64,000 bases of DNA from Sulfurimonas aquatica (GCF_017357825.1 NZ_CP046072.1:2232001-2296000), one strand, 5' to 3'. Positions 1-8,557 are shown, counted from the first letter of the stretch. The notes: generated by a model from the letters alone, not told the origin. Program-made: numbers and translations.

Positions 1-1
1 T

Positions 2-859
2 GGTGCTTGTGGTGGCAAGAGTAGTCTTCCAAATAATAGAGCACTCTGTATGATTGCAAACTCACAAGAAGTACGAGAGGCTATAGCAAAAAAAGGTATT
101 ATAATCCCTGAAGATGTGAGGTTTATACCATCTCTACACATTACTACTACAGATCAAATAGAGTTTCACGATACAGATATTTTAACACAAGCAGAGATGA
201 AAAGATTTTCTGTAGTTATGAAAGATTTTGAAAAAGCATCAGCTATTGCACGTTATGAAAGAGTGGCACAACTTCCATATACAAAAACTCAAAATGATAT
301 TATGATCAAATCTATGGATTGGTCAGAAACTAGACCAGAATGGGGATTAGCAGGTGTTATGGGTGTTTTTGCAGGTCCTAGAAAGTCTATCAAGCATATG
401 CCTTTTGGCAATAGACTTTTTATGCATTCGTATGATTCAAAACTAGATAATGAAGATGCTGACATACTTACACGTATTTTTGATGGTCCACTTGTAGTTG
501 GAGAGTGGATTAACCTAGAACACTATTTTGCTACCGTAGACAATGCCATATATGGAGCTGGATCTAAGGTATATCATAATGTTGTTTCAAAAGTTGGTGT
601 ATTTAATGGAAACTATAGTGATCTAAAAATTGGTTTGCCAACACAATCTGTACTTTTAGAAGGTCAAGCATACCATGAACCTGTAAGACTTCTTACTTAT
701 ATGGAAGCACCTTTAGAACTAGTAGGAAAAGCAGTAGAAAAATCAGTAGCTAAAGAGTTCATTCTTAATGAATGGATACGACCTATCATTGTTGATAAAG
801 CGGCTGGAAAAGTTTATTCATTTGAATCTGGTGACTTTAAGGTTATTAAAGAATTTTAA
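2..859 (+). CDS. dabA: DabA inorganic-carbon transporter subunit, C-terminal part (cut by window edge)
   Basis: The reading frame is open from base 2, so the gene begins upstream of the window. The visible part is the C-terminal third of a DUF2309/UPF0753 protein. The first residues read GACGGKSS, the Cys/Gly motif of the carbonic-anhydrase-like metal site of DabA, followed by the family pattern VREAIAKKGIIIPEDV and SLHITTTD. DabA pairs with the membrane protein DabB to take up CO2 or bicarbonate by energy-coupled hydration; DabB is not in the window. In an autotroph this would supply carbon to the oxidoreductases encoded further on. The inner ATG at base 50 is not the true start, because the conserved motif lies upstream of it in the same frame. 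Confidence 0.88.
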   Translation, partial: GACGGKSSLPNNRALCMIANSQEVREAIAKKGIIIPEDVRFIPSLHITTTDQIEFHDTDILTQAEMKRFSVVMKDFEKASAIARYERVAQLPYTKTQNDIMIKSMDWSETRPEWGLAGVMGVFAGPRKSIKHMPFGNRLFMHSYDSKLDNEDADILTRIFDGPLVVGEWINLEHYFATVDNAIYGAGSKVYHNVVSKVGVFNGNYSDLKIGLPTQSVLLEGQAYHEPVRLLTYMEAPLELVGKAVEKSVAKEFILNEWIRPIIVDKAAGKVYSFESGDFKVIKEF

Positions 860-893
860 TAACCTTACCTTAAGACAAGAGATAAACAAAGAA

Positions 894-929
894 AGCACTG
901 AGTCAAACTAAAGTTCTGAGTGCTATAAT
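894..929 (+). promoter_or_regulatory. Inverted repeat overlapping a promoter of the small Cys-protein gene
   Basis: The arms AGCACTGAG (894-902) and CTGAGTGCT (916-924) are complementary at eight of nine positions and run directly into a perfect TATAAT (924-929), 27 bases before the start codon at 957. The palindrome covers the -35 to -10 interval, so it may be an operator. It is kept in the second copy at 13662-13697. Confidence 0.5.
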
Positions 930-956
930 TTCAAAATAATATTAAAAGGAAAGAAT

Positions 957-1295
957 ATGTATACAATTGAGATTGATGATCCTTGTAGTTGTTTTAAGAA
1001 AAGTGGTATGGATCAGACTATGACTTTTGAGAATAGAGAAGATGCACACATGAGAGCTAAAGTATTAGAGTGTCGCATGAATCAAGAGTTTTGTCTTACA
1101 CACTACTTTACTGCAGTAGATCTTGGTGAAAAAATTCTTATTACTAAAATAGTACGTCCAGTAGATGAAGATGAAGACTATGACTATGAAGATGTAAAAA
1201 AGCTTATAGCAAACAGTAATGTAAAAATAGGTTTTGATGATGCTGAAGAGACTCCAAATGGTGACAAACGCGGAAAAACTAGTACTCATAGTTAA
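957..1295 (+). CDS. Small Cys-containing protein of unknown function, copy 1
   Basis: This 112-residue protein belongs to no family I recognise. It has C10-x-C12-F-K-K-S near the start and C46-x2-H49 after a conserved MN-x-EFC segment; these four side chains would suit a metal or Fe-S site, but that is inference. The C-terminal half is very acidic (DEDEDYDYED). It is identical in protein sequence to the gene at 13725-14063. A third relative at 14254-14526 aligns over the first 51 residues without a gap. The start follows AAAGGAAAGA, and the gene has its own TATAAT promoter and a downstream hairpin, so it is probably monocistronic. Confidence 0.85.
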   Translation: MYTIEIDDPCSCFKKSGMDQTMTFENREDAHMRAKVLECRMNQEFCLTHYFTAVDLGEKILITKIVRPVDEDEDYDYEDVKKLIANSNVKIGFDDAEETPNGDKRGKTSTHS

Positions 1296-1318
1296 GCTAC
1301 TTCAATTAGAACAAAAAA

Positions 1319-1346
1319 ACTCTCTTTAACTTACTTTAAAGAGAGT
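1319..1346. terminator. Hairpin after the small Cys-protein gene, copy 1
   Basis: Perfect 11-bp arms ACTCTCTTTAA (1319-1329) and TTAAAGAGAGT (1336-1346) enclose a six-base loop, 23 bases after the stop codon. A run of seven A precedes it, so it has a U-tract only when read on the minus strand; on the plus strand it is followed by a pyrimidine-rich stretch. In the second copy one stem base changes to a G-U pair, so the fold is retained. Confidence 0.6.
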
Positions 1347-1497
1347 CTCCTCTTTAACAAAAACAACTCCCTTAAACTACTTAAAGTCTAAATAAACTTT
1401 TAAAACATTATTAATAGAATAGGTTAGCTTCTATTATTATTACAATTACGATAATTTAATGCTAAAATACGAAAAATTATTGTGGGGATATTATAAT

Positions 1498-2112
1498 ATG
1501 CAAGATGAGAATACTAAACGTTTACTAGAGTTACAAATGGAAGAACTAAAGGCCACTTATGCATTAGATACACAAGAAGCAGCTCCTGAAAAAACTATAG
1601 ATGATGAAAAAGCAGAACTAGCAAAAAAGAAAAAAAATGAAAAAGATGCAGCTCTGGCTAAATTATATGAAGATGCTGCAGAATATGAAGAAGAATTAGA
1701 ATCTTTTGAAAATGAGTTAGCAGTAGTTAAAGCTAATGAAATTAAGGATATCCCTGAAGCACTTAGTAAGGAGCTTCCGAATGAAGAACGAGACTATTCA
1801 ACTGAATTACAAGCAATTTTGATAGCACACTGGACACATTTAGTCGAAGTTCAAAAGACGAATGAATTAGGTGAATTAGAAATCATTAAAACATCAAACT
1901 TTTCTGATGTTGTTGAAAAGCTTACTAATTCATATCCAAACTATGAAGGTAACTTTGAAATAGATATTAAAAATATATTAATTAAAAGATTAGAAACTCT
2001 TATCGCTATAAAAAAAGAACATATTGAAGAAGAGATGGATGAGATTTACATTGCAGGGCTTAAACCAAGTTTTGTAAAAAGAATTTATAAACAATATCAT
2101 GGAATAAAATAA
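1498..2112 (+). CDS. Charged coiled-coil protein of unknown function
   Basis: I start the gene at the ATG at 1498, giving 204 residues, because GGGGATA lies at a good distance upstream. The earlier in-frame ATG at 1459 overlaps a promoter-like stretch and has no ribosome site. The protein is rich in Glu, Lys and Ala, with a predicted coiled coil over about residues 10-90, then a less charged region with a single Trp (AHWTHLVEV) and a basic C-terminus. No signal peptide or membrane segment is seen. It stands alone before the trigger-factor-like gene; no function can be assigned. Confidence 0.7.
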   Translation: MQDENTKRLLELQMEELKATYALDTQEAAPEKTIDDEKAELAKKKKNEKDAALAKLYEDAAEYEEELESFENELAVVKANEIKDIPEALSKELPNEERDYSTELQAILIAHWTHLVEVQKTNELGELEIIKTSNFSDVVEKLTNSYPNYEGNFEIDIKNILIKRLETLIAIKKEHIEEEMDEIYIAGLKPSFVKRIYKQYHGIK

Positions 2113-2300
2113 AATATATTTAATACACCAACTATTTAGTACCACATAAATATATATTTTTTAGAAATCCAATTTCACATTGGAATTCTATACCCTCAGC
2201 AAAAATTAAAACAAAATTTCTCTAATTAACTTACTTTATTCAAAATCTTAGTTTTAGACAATAATGCTAAAATTACATTATTAAAATAAAAAGGATTATA

Positions 2301-3554
2301 GTGAATATTACAGTAGAAAAATTAGATGATATTAACTACATAATTAGTGGAAGTGTAGAAAACAGTACGATAGAAGATAAAGTAGCTAAACTTAAAGAAG
2401 AAGCTGGAAATGACTCAGCTAACGATAATCAGAGTGCTGAAAAGTTTGAACATGATGCTGCTGGTCTAGTATTCAATGAGTTTGTAGATGCTGGAATTAC
2501 AAAAGCTAATATTGAAGTAGAAACTCTTCTTGGTCAGCCAGGACTAAAAAAGTATGAGAGACTCGAAAATGGTATATACTTTGAAGTACAATTGTCTACA
2601 AGTCCCGAGATTAATGTCGATGTTGAGTTTATGGATATAGTACCTAAATTTACTAAACCAAAAGCAGATCCTGATGCGGTAGAAGCAAAGCTATTAGAGT
2701 TTGCTACACAACAAGCACCTTTTGTAAAAATTCCAGAGGCAAAAACTCTTGAAAATAATGATGTTGCTGTTATAAATTTTATAGGTTATTTAGATGATAA
2801 ACCATTTGAAGGTGGTAGTGCAGATAATTTTAATCTTAAAATAGGATCTAAATCATTTATTCCAGGATTCGAAGAACAACTAATTGGCATGGAGTATAAT
2901 GATGAGAGAACAATATCAGTTACTTTTCCTAAGGATTATCAATCAGAAGAACTAGCAGGTAAAGAAACTAAATTTGTTGTAAAACTTCTTGAGATTCAAG
3001 AGCAAAAAGCAGAAACACCTGATGATGCATTTGCAAAAAGAATCTTAAATGATACAACAGCTACCCTTGATACATTAAAAGCTAAACTTGAAGATCAGAT
3101 AACATCTGAAGAGATTTCTCAACTTTATATGTCTGAACTAAAACCAAAACTAATAGAAGGTCTACTTACAAAATTTAACTTTACACTACCTAACAATATA
3201 GTAGAACAAGAGATGGATGCAAAAGTACGTGAAAAAACAAAAAACTTTACTCAAGAGCAACATAAACCATATGTAGAAGATAAAGATAAATTTCGTGAAC
3301 TCAGAGAATCAGTACGTGATGAAGCAAGAAATGGAATTAAAATAGCAATGATTGTTGAAGCCTTAGCTAAAAAAATGAATGTTGATGTTGATGAGCAAGA
3401 AGTAATAGCAGCACTTACATATCAAGCAATGATGGCAGGTCAGGATGCTCAAGAGCTTGTTAAGTACTACAGAGACAACAACTTAATGGTATCAGCAAAG
3501 CTAGGACTCACAGAAGACAAACTATTTGGTCAAATCTTAGGATTTAATAGATAA
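2301..3554 (+). CDS. Trigger-factor-like chaperone lacking the ribosome-docking signature
   Basis: The 417-residue protein has the trigger factor layout. There is an N-terminal domain (1-115), an FKBP-type prolyl isomerase domain at about 145-240 (GYLDDKPFEGG, IGSKSFIPGFEEQLIGM, VTFPKDY) and a helical C-terminal domain ending in EDKLFGQILG. The start is GTG with AAGGA six bases upstream. The oddity is the first domain. Family members carry GFRxGKVP, which binds ribosomal protein L23; here the equivalent stretch is acidic and polar (DSANDNQSAEKFEHD), while the following GQPGLKKYER region aligns normally. It may therefore be a ribosome-independent holdase or isomerase. Whether the genome has a second, normal tig is not visible here. 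Confidence 0.85.
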   Translation: MNITVEKLDDINYIISGSVENSTIEDKVAKLKEEAGNDSANDNQSAEKFEHDAAGLVFNEFVDAGITKANIEVETLLGQPGLKKYERLENGIYFEVQLSTSPEINVDVEFMDIVPKFTKPKADPDAVEAKLLEFATQQAPFVKIPEAKTLENNDVAVINFIGYLDDKPFEGGSADNFNLKIGSKSFIPGFEEQLIGMEYNDERTISVTFPKDYQSEELAGKETKFVVKLLEIQEQKAETPDDAFAKRILNDTTATLDTLKAKLEDQITSEEISQLYMSELKPKLIEGLLTKFNFTLPNNIVEQEMDAKVREKTKNFTQEQHKPYVEDKDKFRELRESVRDEARNGIKIAMIVEALAKKMNVDVDEQEVIAALTYQAMMAGQDAQELVKYYRDNNLMVSAKLGLTEDKLFGQILGFNR

Positions 3555-3571
3555 GTAAGAAGGTTATAGAT

Positions 3572-4240
3572 TTGATTAATAAAATAGGTGATGGGGCAAT
3601 ACAGAAAATATTAAATTGGGCAGATGAAAATAAGATCCCCAATCTAAAATGGATAGAACATGACTCCTATTTAAAAGGTGGCTACTTTAAAGGTATACCA
3701 AGAGATAGAGATAAATTAGTAAAATTAACTGAGCTAAATCTTCTTGGTTATCAACTAGACAGCCTACCAAAAGAGATATGTGACCTTAGAGATATAACTA
3801 AGCTCTATTTATCAGGTAACAAGCTTTCTAAGCTCCCTATAGAAATCGGTAAGCTAATAAATCTACAAGAGCTATATATTCCAGGGAATCACTTAACACA
3901 TTTACCAAAAGAGATATCTTCACTAACTAATTTAGAAGTTCTTAGCATTCAAGAAAATCAAATTTTTGAGATACCAAAAGAAATAGGTAATTTATCAAAC
4001 TTAACTATTTTAGAAGTTGGAAGGAATCAACTTACTTCCCTTCCAAAAGAAATTGGAAAGCTTACAAAATTAACAAGACTTACTTTATGGAAAAATAAAC
4101 TTACAAAGTTACCTAATGAAATTGTCAATCTTATAAATTTAAAAGAACTAGATTTTCTTTATAATAAACTAGAGCTAAGCCAACAAGATGTTATATGGCT
4201 AGAAAAGTTATTGGAAAACAATTGTGAGGTTTCTATATAG
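3572..4240 (+). CDS. Leucine-rich-repeat protein
   Basis: This 222-residue protein has about six tandem LRRs of 23 residues (pattern LTxLxLxxNxLxxLPxEIGxL) over roughly residues 45-200, preceded by a short helical N-terminal cap and followed by a capping helix. No signal peptide or membrane segment is present, so it is probably a cytoplasmic binding protein. The start is TTG with AAGAAGG in front; it begins 17 bases after the trigger-factor-like gene and is probably co-transcribed with it. LRR units are very regular and the partner cannot be predicted. Confidence 0.8.
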   Translation: MINKIGDGAIQKILNWADENKIPNLKWIEHDSYLKGGYFKGIPRDRDKLVKLTELNLLGYQLDSLPKEICDLRDITKLYLSGNKLSKLPIEIGKLINLQELYIPGNHLTHLPKEISSLTNLEVLSIQENQIFEIPKEIGNLSNLTILEVGRNQLTSLPKEIGKLTKLTRLTLWKNKLTKLPNEIVNLINLKELDFLYNKLELSQQDVIWLEKLLENNCEVSI

Positions 4241-4276
4241 TAAGTTATTTTTTTGGGGAAAAGAGTAGATAAATAT

Positions 4277-4303
4277 TAGCAGATAGTAAAATACTATCTG
4301 CTA
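4277..4303. terminator. Bidirectional hairpin between convergent operons
   Basis: Perfect 12-bp arms TAGCAGATAGTA (4277-4288) and TACTATCTGCTA (4292-4303) with a three-base loop lie between the LRR gene and the end of the minus-strand oxidoreductase cluster. The place and strength suit a shared terminator, although there is no long T run on either side. Confidence 0.65.
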
Positions 4304-4337
4304 GAGACATCCCGAAGAATGACTCTAGGAAAAGAGC

Positions 4338-4565
4338 TTAAACTTCTTTAGCTTCAGCCATTTCCATTGAAATACAATCACGGTTAAGAAGATCAGAACA
4401 AACGTATACACAAAGTGCACACCCTTTACATCTATCTTCATCAACCCATGAAGTATTATTTTCTTTATCGAACATAAGCGTATTAGCTTCTGGACAATAA
4501 AGTGTACACATATTACATTTGTGCTCAGCACACTTGTCTGAATCAACTTTTGCTACATAATACAT
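4338..4565 (-). CDS. 2x[4Fe-4S] ferredoxin (delta) subunit of 2-oxoacid:ferredoxin oxidoreductase, cluster 1
   Basis: This 75-residue protein has two cluster motifs: C12-x4-C17-x2-C20-x3-C24-P and C46-x2-C49-x2-C52-x3-C56. The first spacing, with four residues between the first two Cys, is unusual for bacterial ferredoxins. It would pass electrons between the beta-subunit cluster and external ferredoxin. It is the last gene of the E-A-B-G-D cluster, 13 bases after G. The copy at 13109-13336 differs at only two residues while the catalytic subunits of the two clusters have diverged strongly. The size fits the small D subunit of the five-subunit enzymes known from Hydrogenobacter. Confidence 0.9.
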   Translation of the reverse strand: MYYVAKVDSDKCAEHKCNMCTLYCPEANTLMFDKENNTSWVDEDRCKGCALCVYVCSDLLNRDCISMEMAEAKEV

Positions 4566-4578
4566 TCATAAATTCCTT

Positions 4579-5283
4579 TTATACGTCAATTTGGGTAATT
4601 AAATCACCAGATTCTAAATCTACTTTAGCAGCCATGTCAAATGTCCACTTGATAACATTCATGTTAGCTTCAAGTAATTGCTCTTTTTTCTTGAATTTCT
4701 TCTCAATTGCAGAATCCAGCATAGCTGTACCACCTGAAGAAACGAAAGAAGTTCCTAGGAATCTTTCTCTAACAGCAGCTTCGATATGCTCTGTAGTAAC
4801 AAGCTTAGTAAGACCAAGTAACATACCCATCATTGCCATATTTGTTGCAAGTTCAGTACCTGCAATTTTTTGTGCTAGTTTAGTAGCATCAAATTGAACA
4901 ACAGTAGCATTTAAGTCACGAAGTACTTGCTTATCTTCCTCTTCAAGAACATTAAACTCTGAGTTAATAATAATTAAACTATTTGGTTTAAGACCTGTAT
5001 AAAAAGGCATTGTATATGATTTACCATGAGTTACAACTTGTGAATGGTAAATCATAATAATATCAGGATAAACAACTTCCCCAACTTCATAAATTGGCTC
5101 TGAAGAAGCTCTTACATAAGCTTCAACAGGTGCCATTCTTTTTTCAGAACCGAAAAATGGAACCAAAGATGCATATTTACCTGCATTATCCATAGTTGAA
5201 CCAAGAATGTGTGCAGTAGTAACAACACCCTGGCCACCAAGACCAGAAATACGTATGTTATATCTTTTTTTATCTGTTGCCAT
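4579..5283 (-). CDS. 2-oxoacid:ferredoxin oxidoreductase gamma subunit, cluster 1
   Basis: The 234-residue protein starts with the gamma-subunit signature GLGGQGVVTTAHILG (residues 14-28) and contains SEKRMAPVEAYVR and ELATNMAMMGMLLG, all typical of this domain, which contributes to the CoA-binding side of the enzyme. It starts one base after the beta gene and is followed by the ferredoxin gene. About 40 C-terminal residues (KKFKKKEQLLEANM and beyond) make it longer than the 185-residue PorG encoded at 49031. The closest relative in the window is the gamma subunit at 9633-10349. The substrate (pyruvate or 2-oxoglutarate) cannot be read from the sequence. Confidence 0.9.
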   Translation of the reverse strand: MATDKKRYNIRISGLGGQGVVTTAHILGSTMDNAGKYASLVPFFGSEKRMAPVEAYVRASSEPIYEVGEVVYPDIIMIYHSQVVTHGKSYTMPFYTGLKPNSLIIINSEFNVLEEEDKQVLRDLNATVVQFDATKLAQKIAGTELATNMAMMGMLLGLTKLVTTEHIEAAVRERFLGTSFVSSGGTAMLDSAIEKKFKKKEQLLEANMNVIKWTFDMAAKVDLESGDLITQIDV

Positions 5284-5284
5284 A

Positions 5285-6190
5285 CTAGTTTGCCTCCGCT
5301 CTTGCAGCTTTTAATGCTTTCTTAGCTGCTTTTTCTTCGCCTTCTACACGCTCTATAACTTCTTTAGAAGCATCAGTCATATATTCGTAAAATGCGAAAC
5401 GACCTTTTTCTTTCTCTTTAGCATCTGCAAATACTTCTTCAGTAGGGATTGAATACTCAATATTACATGAAGTGTATGCATGGATAAATGTAGGACCAAC
5501 TTCACGAGCTACAAAAATAGCTCTTCTGATGATCTGCGCCGCTTTTTTGATATTTGTAGGAGACATTCTTACAACATATACACAACCAGCAGCAATTGCT
5601 AAGTCTGTAGCTGGCATTTTTTCGCCTTTCTTACCTAATGGAGCCATTTTAAGAACAGCACCCTTAGGAGACATACCTGACTCTTGTCCACCAGTGTTTC
5701 CATAAACTTCATTATCAAGCATGATTGTAGTGAATTTCTCACCACGAATCCATGAGTGCATAGTCATTGAGAAACCGATATCCATAGTACCACCGTCACC
5801 GGCAATAGTAATAACATCTTTTGTTTTATCTGGAAAACGTAATCTGAATGCACGAGTTAAACCAGAAGCCATTGCATTTTGGTCACCGTAGTTACCATAA
5901 ATAAATGGAACAGCAGCTTGAGAAATCGCTAGACGACCACAACCAGCTGTACCTAATGTTACTGTCTCTTCCGGACATGGAAGTGAAGCAAATATTAGTC
6001 TGATGTAATAAGCCATCCAACAACCAGAACACATTGGGTGCTCTTCAACTAACTCTTTGAATTGACCCATATTTTGAGGACCAGCTTCTTCTTGAGTCTT
6101 TCCAAATGGACCGTAATCAACTAATTCAACATAATCTTTTGGCAAATATCTTTTAAATACTTTTGCCGGAGTTACATATTTTAAACTCAT
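5285..6190 (-). CDS. 2-oxoacid:ferredoxin oxidoreductase beta subunit (TPP and Fe-S), cluster 1
   Basis: The 301-residue catalytic subunit binds thiamine pyrophosphate through GDG (131-133) and the downstream LDNEVYGNTGGQ motif. Four Cys would hold the [4Fe-4S] cluster: C54 and C57 in HPMCSGC, C84 in TAGC, and one in AYTSCNIE. It catalyses reversible oxidative decarboxylation of a 2-oxoacid, or CoA-dependent carboxylation when run backwards. The gene follows the alpha gene by 15 bases. Compared with cluster 2 it has an Ala/Lys/Glu-rich C-terminal tail (EKAAKKALKAARAEAN). Ribosome site AAGGGGAT is present. Confidence 0.93.
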   Translation of the reverse strand: MSLKYVTPAKVFKRYLPKDYVELVDYGPFGKTQEEAGPQNMGQFKELVEEHPMCSGCWMAYYIRLIFASLPCPEETVTLGTAGCGRLAISQAAVPFIYGNYGDQNAMASGLTRAFRLRFPDKTKDVITIAGDGGTMDIGFSMTMHSWIRGEKFTTIMLDNEVYGNTGGQESGMSPKGAVLKMAPLGKKGEKMPATDLAIAAGCVYVVRMSPTNIKKAAQIIRRAIFVAREVGPTFIHAYTSCNIEYSIPTEEVFADAKEKEKGRFAFYEYMTDASKEVIERVEGEEKAAKKALKAARAEAN

Positions 6191-6205
6191 TCTATCCCCT
6201 TTACT

Positions 6206-7396
6206 TTATAATTTAAGATCGTACTCTAAACCTAGAGCAGTATAAATTTCTTTCATGATAAGTTCAACAGGTAGTGTCATACCACCGTATACTCTTGGAC
6301 CTTCTACAACAATACCACCATTAGGAATTGCCGCTTTAACCTCTTTAGATAACCAACCAATAATATTGTGCTCAGGAACGATAAGTGTCTTAGCATTCTT
6401 AACCGCTGCATTGATTTCATCAATTGGGAATGGTCTAATTGCTCTAACTTTAATTAGACCAACGTTTAAGTTTTCTTCTTCAGCATATCTTTGTGCTTCT
6501 CTACCTTGAGCAGCAGCACAACCAGATGCGATAACAAATACGTCAGCATCAGGATTAACAACTTCAATTGGTCCACCTAGATATTGGTAGATATACTTCA
6601 TTGCGCGACGATTTGAATCCCAAATCTCTTGCTGCCATACTGAGTGAATCAGGTAAGACATAAAGTTTGACTTTTGAACCGGAGCATCTCTTTGAATTCT
6701 AGCTGGTGGAGTTTCATTATCCATAGCTGGAACTGGAGCTGCAACTGAATCAAAATCTTTGTATGCTAAGTCTTCAGACATCATGTCAACATAACCCTTA
6801 GCGTGAGTAACAAAGAAACCTTCTGTTGAAACAGATACAGGAATATAAACATCAACTTTTTCAGTAATAGCAAATGCTGCTAATGTCATGTCAAATGTAT
6901 CTTGCTGATTTTCAGCATGTAACATTACAGCACCACAATGCATTAAATATGCCATTTCTATATTATCAGGTTGAATTGATAATGGTGCGTTTACAACACG
7001 AGTAAGAACACCTAATACCGCTGGAACACGGTGACCTGGCCAAGAAGCAATAGCTTCAAGACCTCTTAAAAGCCCTGGTCCTGAAGTTGCAGTAAACAGA
7101 CGTACACCTGCTCTAGCTGCACCAGCGATTGCTGACATTGTACCAAGCTCTTCTTCAGCTCTATAGTACTCTTTAAGGTGACCTTGAGCATAAATATCAC
7201 CAACAAGGTGCATTACCTCAGATTGTGGTGTAATAGGATAAGCAATTGCCATATCAACATTTGCTCTTTTAACAGCTTCCGCCATTGCTTGAGCACCTGT
7301 GATAAAATGCTGCTCTCTTGGAGCCTCATGTAATAGGTAATCCATATCTACGAATGTTTTTGTCTTGTTTGGTTGTGGTCTTTCTATTGCGCTCAT
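6206..7396 (-). CDS. 2-oxoacid:ferredoxin oxidoreductase alpha subunit, cluster 1
   Basis: This 396-residue subunit has the pyrimidine-binding domain with YPITPQSE at 53-60, TATSGPGLLRGLEA, and a C-terminal transketolase-like domain with KVRAIRPFPIDEI. It joins the beta subunit to complete the TPP site. Its motif YPITPQSE matches the cluster 2 alpha subunit and differs from YPITPSTP in the PorA at 49996. It follows the E gene by 10 bases and the spacing suggests one mRNA. The N-terminal 20 residues before LLHEAPRE are an extension shared with cluster 2. Confidence 0.93.
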   Translation of the reverse strand: MSAIERPQPNKTKTFVDMDYLLHEAPREQHFITGAQAMAEAVKRANVDMAIAYPITPQSEVMHLVGDIYAQGHLKEYYRAEEELGTMSAIAGAARAGVRLFTATSGPGLLRGLEAIASWPGHRVPAVLGVLTRVVNAPLSIQPDNIEMAYLMHCGAVMLHAENQQDTFDMTLAAFAITEKVDVYIPVSVSTEGFFVTHAKGYVDMMSEDLAYKDFDSVAAPVPAMDNETPPARIQRDAPVQKSNFMSYLIHSVWQQEIWDSNRRAMKYIYQYLGGPIEVVNPDADVFVIASGCAAAQGREAQRYAEEENLNVGLIKVRAIRPFPIDEINAAVKNAKTLIVPEHNIIGWLSKEVKAAIPNGGIVVEGPRVYGGMTLPVELIMKEIYTALGLEYDLKL

Positions 7397-7406
7397 TTAT
7401 TCTCCT

Positions 7407-8120
7407 TTATTCGACATCAGTAACATGCTCACCTTTTTTTGTCATGATGAGACTTCTATACTCACCATAATCAGCAGGTGATAATGAACTATTGTCCTCT
7501 TTTTGTAAAGATGGATTTTCTGGTGGTAGAGTAGTTTCCCACTCAATGCCTAATTTATTTCTTTCTTCAATAACGATTTCTTTGAATCTAGTAATGTTTT
7601 CTGCATGTAAATCTCTGATTGACGCCATTGCTTCTTCATGTCCCATATAAGCACATAGAGCAATTGTATAACAATCAGTACCAGCACGAATCATTCTTAA
7701 TGAAAGATTTGCATAGTGACAGTGAACACCAACAAAGATACATGCTTTAATTTTATTATCTAAAATCGTTAAATTCGGGTGATTTGGATTAATTTCAGCC
7801 TTAACATCAATTTTTGGATATTTAGGTCTGTAATCTGGCATTGGAATAATTTTACAGTTTGGAATTTCAGATGCAAGCTCTAAAAGTGCTGCTGCTTTAG
7901 CTGCAACGTCTTCTTTCCAGTCCCATAACACTTGAGGACCAGGGAAGATAGTTGGGTTTTCTTTTGTAAGCATAGCTCTTGCTGCATCTCTCATTGCCTC
8001 TTCTTCTTCGACAATGTTTCCATAGAGAAGTGCTTTACCTGTTGGTGCTAGCTCAACTCCCATAGATGGTGCTGACTGTGGCATATACCCAGCAGGACCC
8101 TCTGTGATAATTTTTGACAT
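7407..8120 (-). CDS. Accessory E subunit resembling CO dehydrogenase/acetyl-CoA synthase epsilon, cluster 1
   Basis: The 237-residue product is not a standard oxidoreductase subunit. Its central part (IFPGPQVL, then NHPNLTI and ACIFVGVHCHYANLSLRMIR) resembles the CdhB/epsilon family of CO dehydrogenase-acetyl-CoA synthase, a nucleotide-binding-fold protein, and it matches the 189-residue protein at 12424 over most of its length. Five-subunit enzymes of Hydrogenobacter also have an E subunit of unclear role. This copy has about 45 extra C-terminal residues (from ETTLPPENPS), rich in Ser, Pro and Glu. It is the first gene of the cluster; its role as a structural, gating or regulatory subunit is inference. 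Confidence 0.75.
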   Translation of the reverse strand: MSKIITEGPAGYMPQSAPSMGVELAPTGKALLYGNIVEEEEAMRDAARAMLTKENPTIFPGPQVLWDWKEDVAAKAAALLELASEIPNCKIIPMPDYRPKYPKIDVKAEINPNHPNLTILDNKIKACIFVGVHCHYANLSLRMIRAGTDCYTIALCAYMGHEEAMASIRDLHAENITRFKEIVIEERNKLGIEWETTLPPENPSLQKEDNSSLSPADYGEYRSLIMTKKGEHVTDVE

Positions 8121-8557
8121 AGTTTTCTCCTTTATTTACGAAACGATTTTGTAAAATACACAAAAAATGCATAAAACATTTTTAAATTCTATACCTAATA
8201 ACAAATCTTAAAGATTAGATATAACGTCTTTCAGAATAGATGTACCACCTGATACATTCCATACATATGAAATACATGAATTTGGGAAATACTATCGTAT
8301 AAAATCTTTGAGATACATGAATTTAGTTAGAAGTAGTAATTTGTAACATATTGATAATAGTATTGGGCAAAATTGAAACATATTTTACTTATGTATATTA
8401 TTAAACAGAATGATTTTAATAGGATTAATGAAGAATTACATATTAAATTTATGGAGGTAACTAATAAGATTCTATTTTTACACACTATAGAGATTAAGAA
8501 GAGTATATATGGCTTACTAATCTTTAAATTGGCTATAAAGATTAGTATGTTAAATTT
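8121..8557. promoter_or_regulatory. 437-bp intergenic region upstream of cluster 1
   Basis: This stretch lies between the end of the GTPase gene and the first gene of cluster 1, both on the minus strand, so it should hold the cluster 1 promoter. It contains a 12-base direct repeat ATACATGAATTT at 8272-8283 and 8313-8324 (41 bases apart) and a hairpin with 10-bp arms, CTAATCTTTA (8517-8526) and TAAAGATTAG (8536-8545), just after the GTPase stop codon, probably its terminator. I see no convincing gene in it. Confidence 0.5.

Larger units (their letters stand above)
892..1402 (+). repeat. 511-bp direct repeat, copy 1
   Basis: This copy matches 13660-14170 without any indel. I count about six substitutions by eye, of which the two inside the gene are silent. 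The repeat carries its own promoter region, the small Cys-protein gene and the downstream hairpin. The offset between copies is 12,768 bases in the same orientation, so recombination between them would delete or amplify the intervening block. No transposase or short target-site duplication is visible at the borders. Confidence 0.95.

Noticed and set aside
1065-1289. Minus-strand frames opposite the duplicated small Cys genes (also at 13833-14057)
   Set aside because: They are antisense shadows of the acidic GAT/GAA codon run and have no ribosome site; identical in both repeats only because the repeat is.
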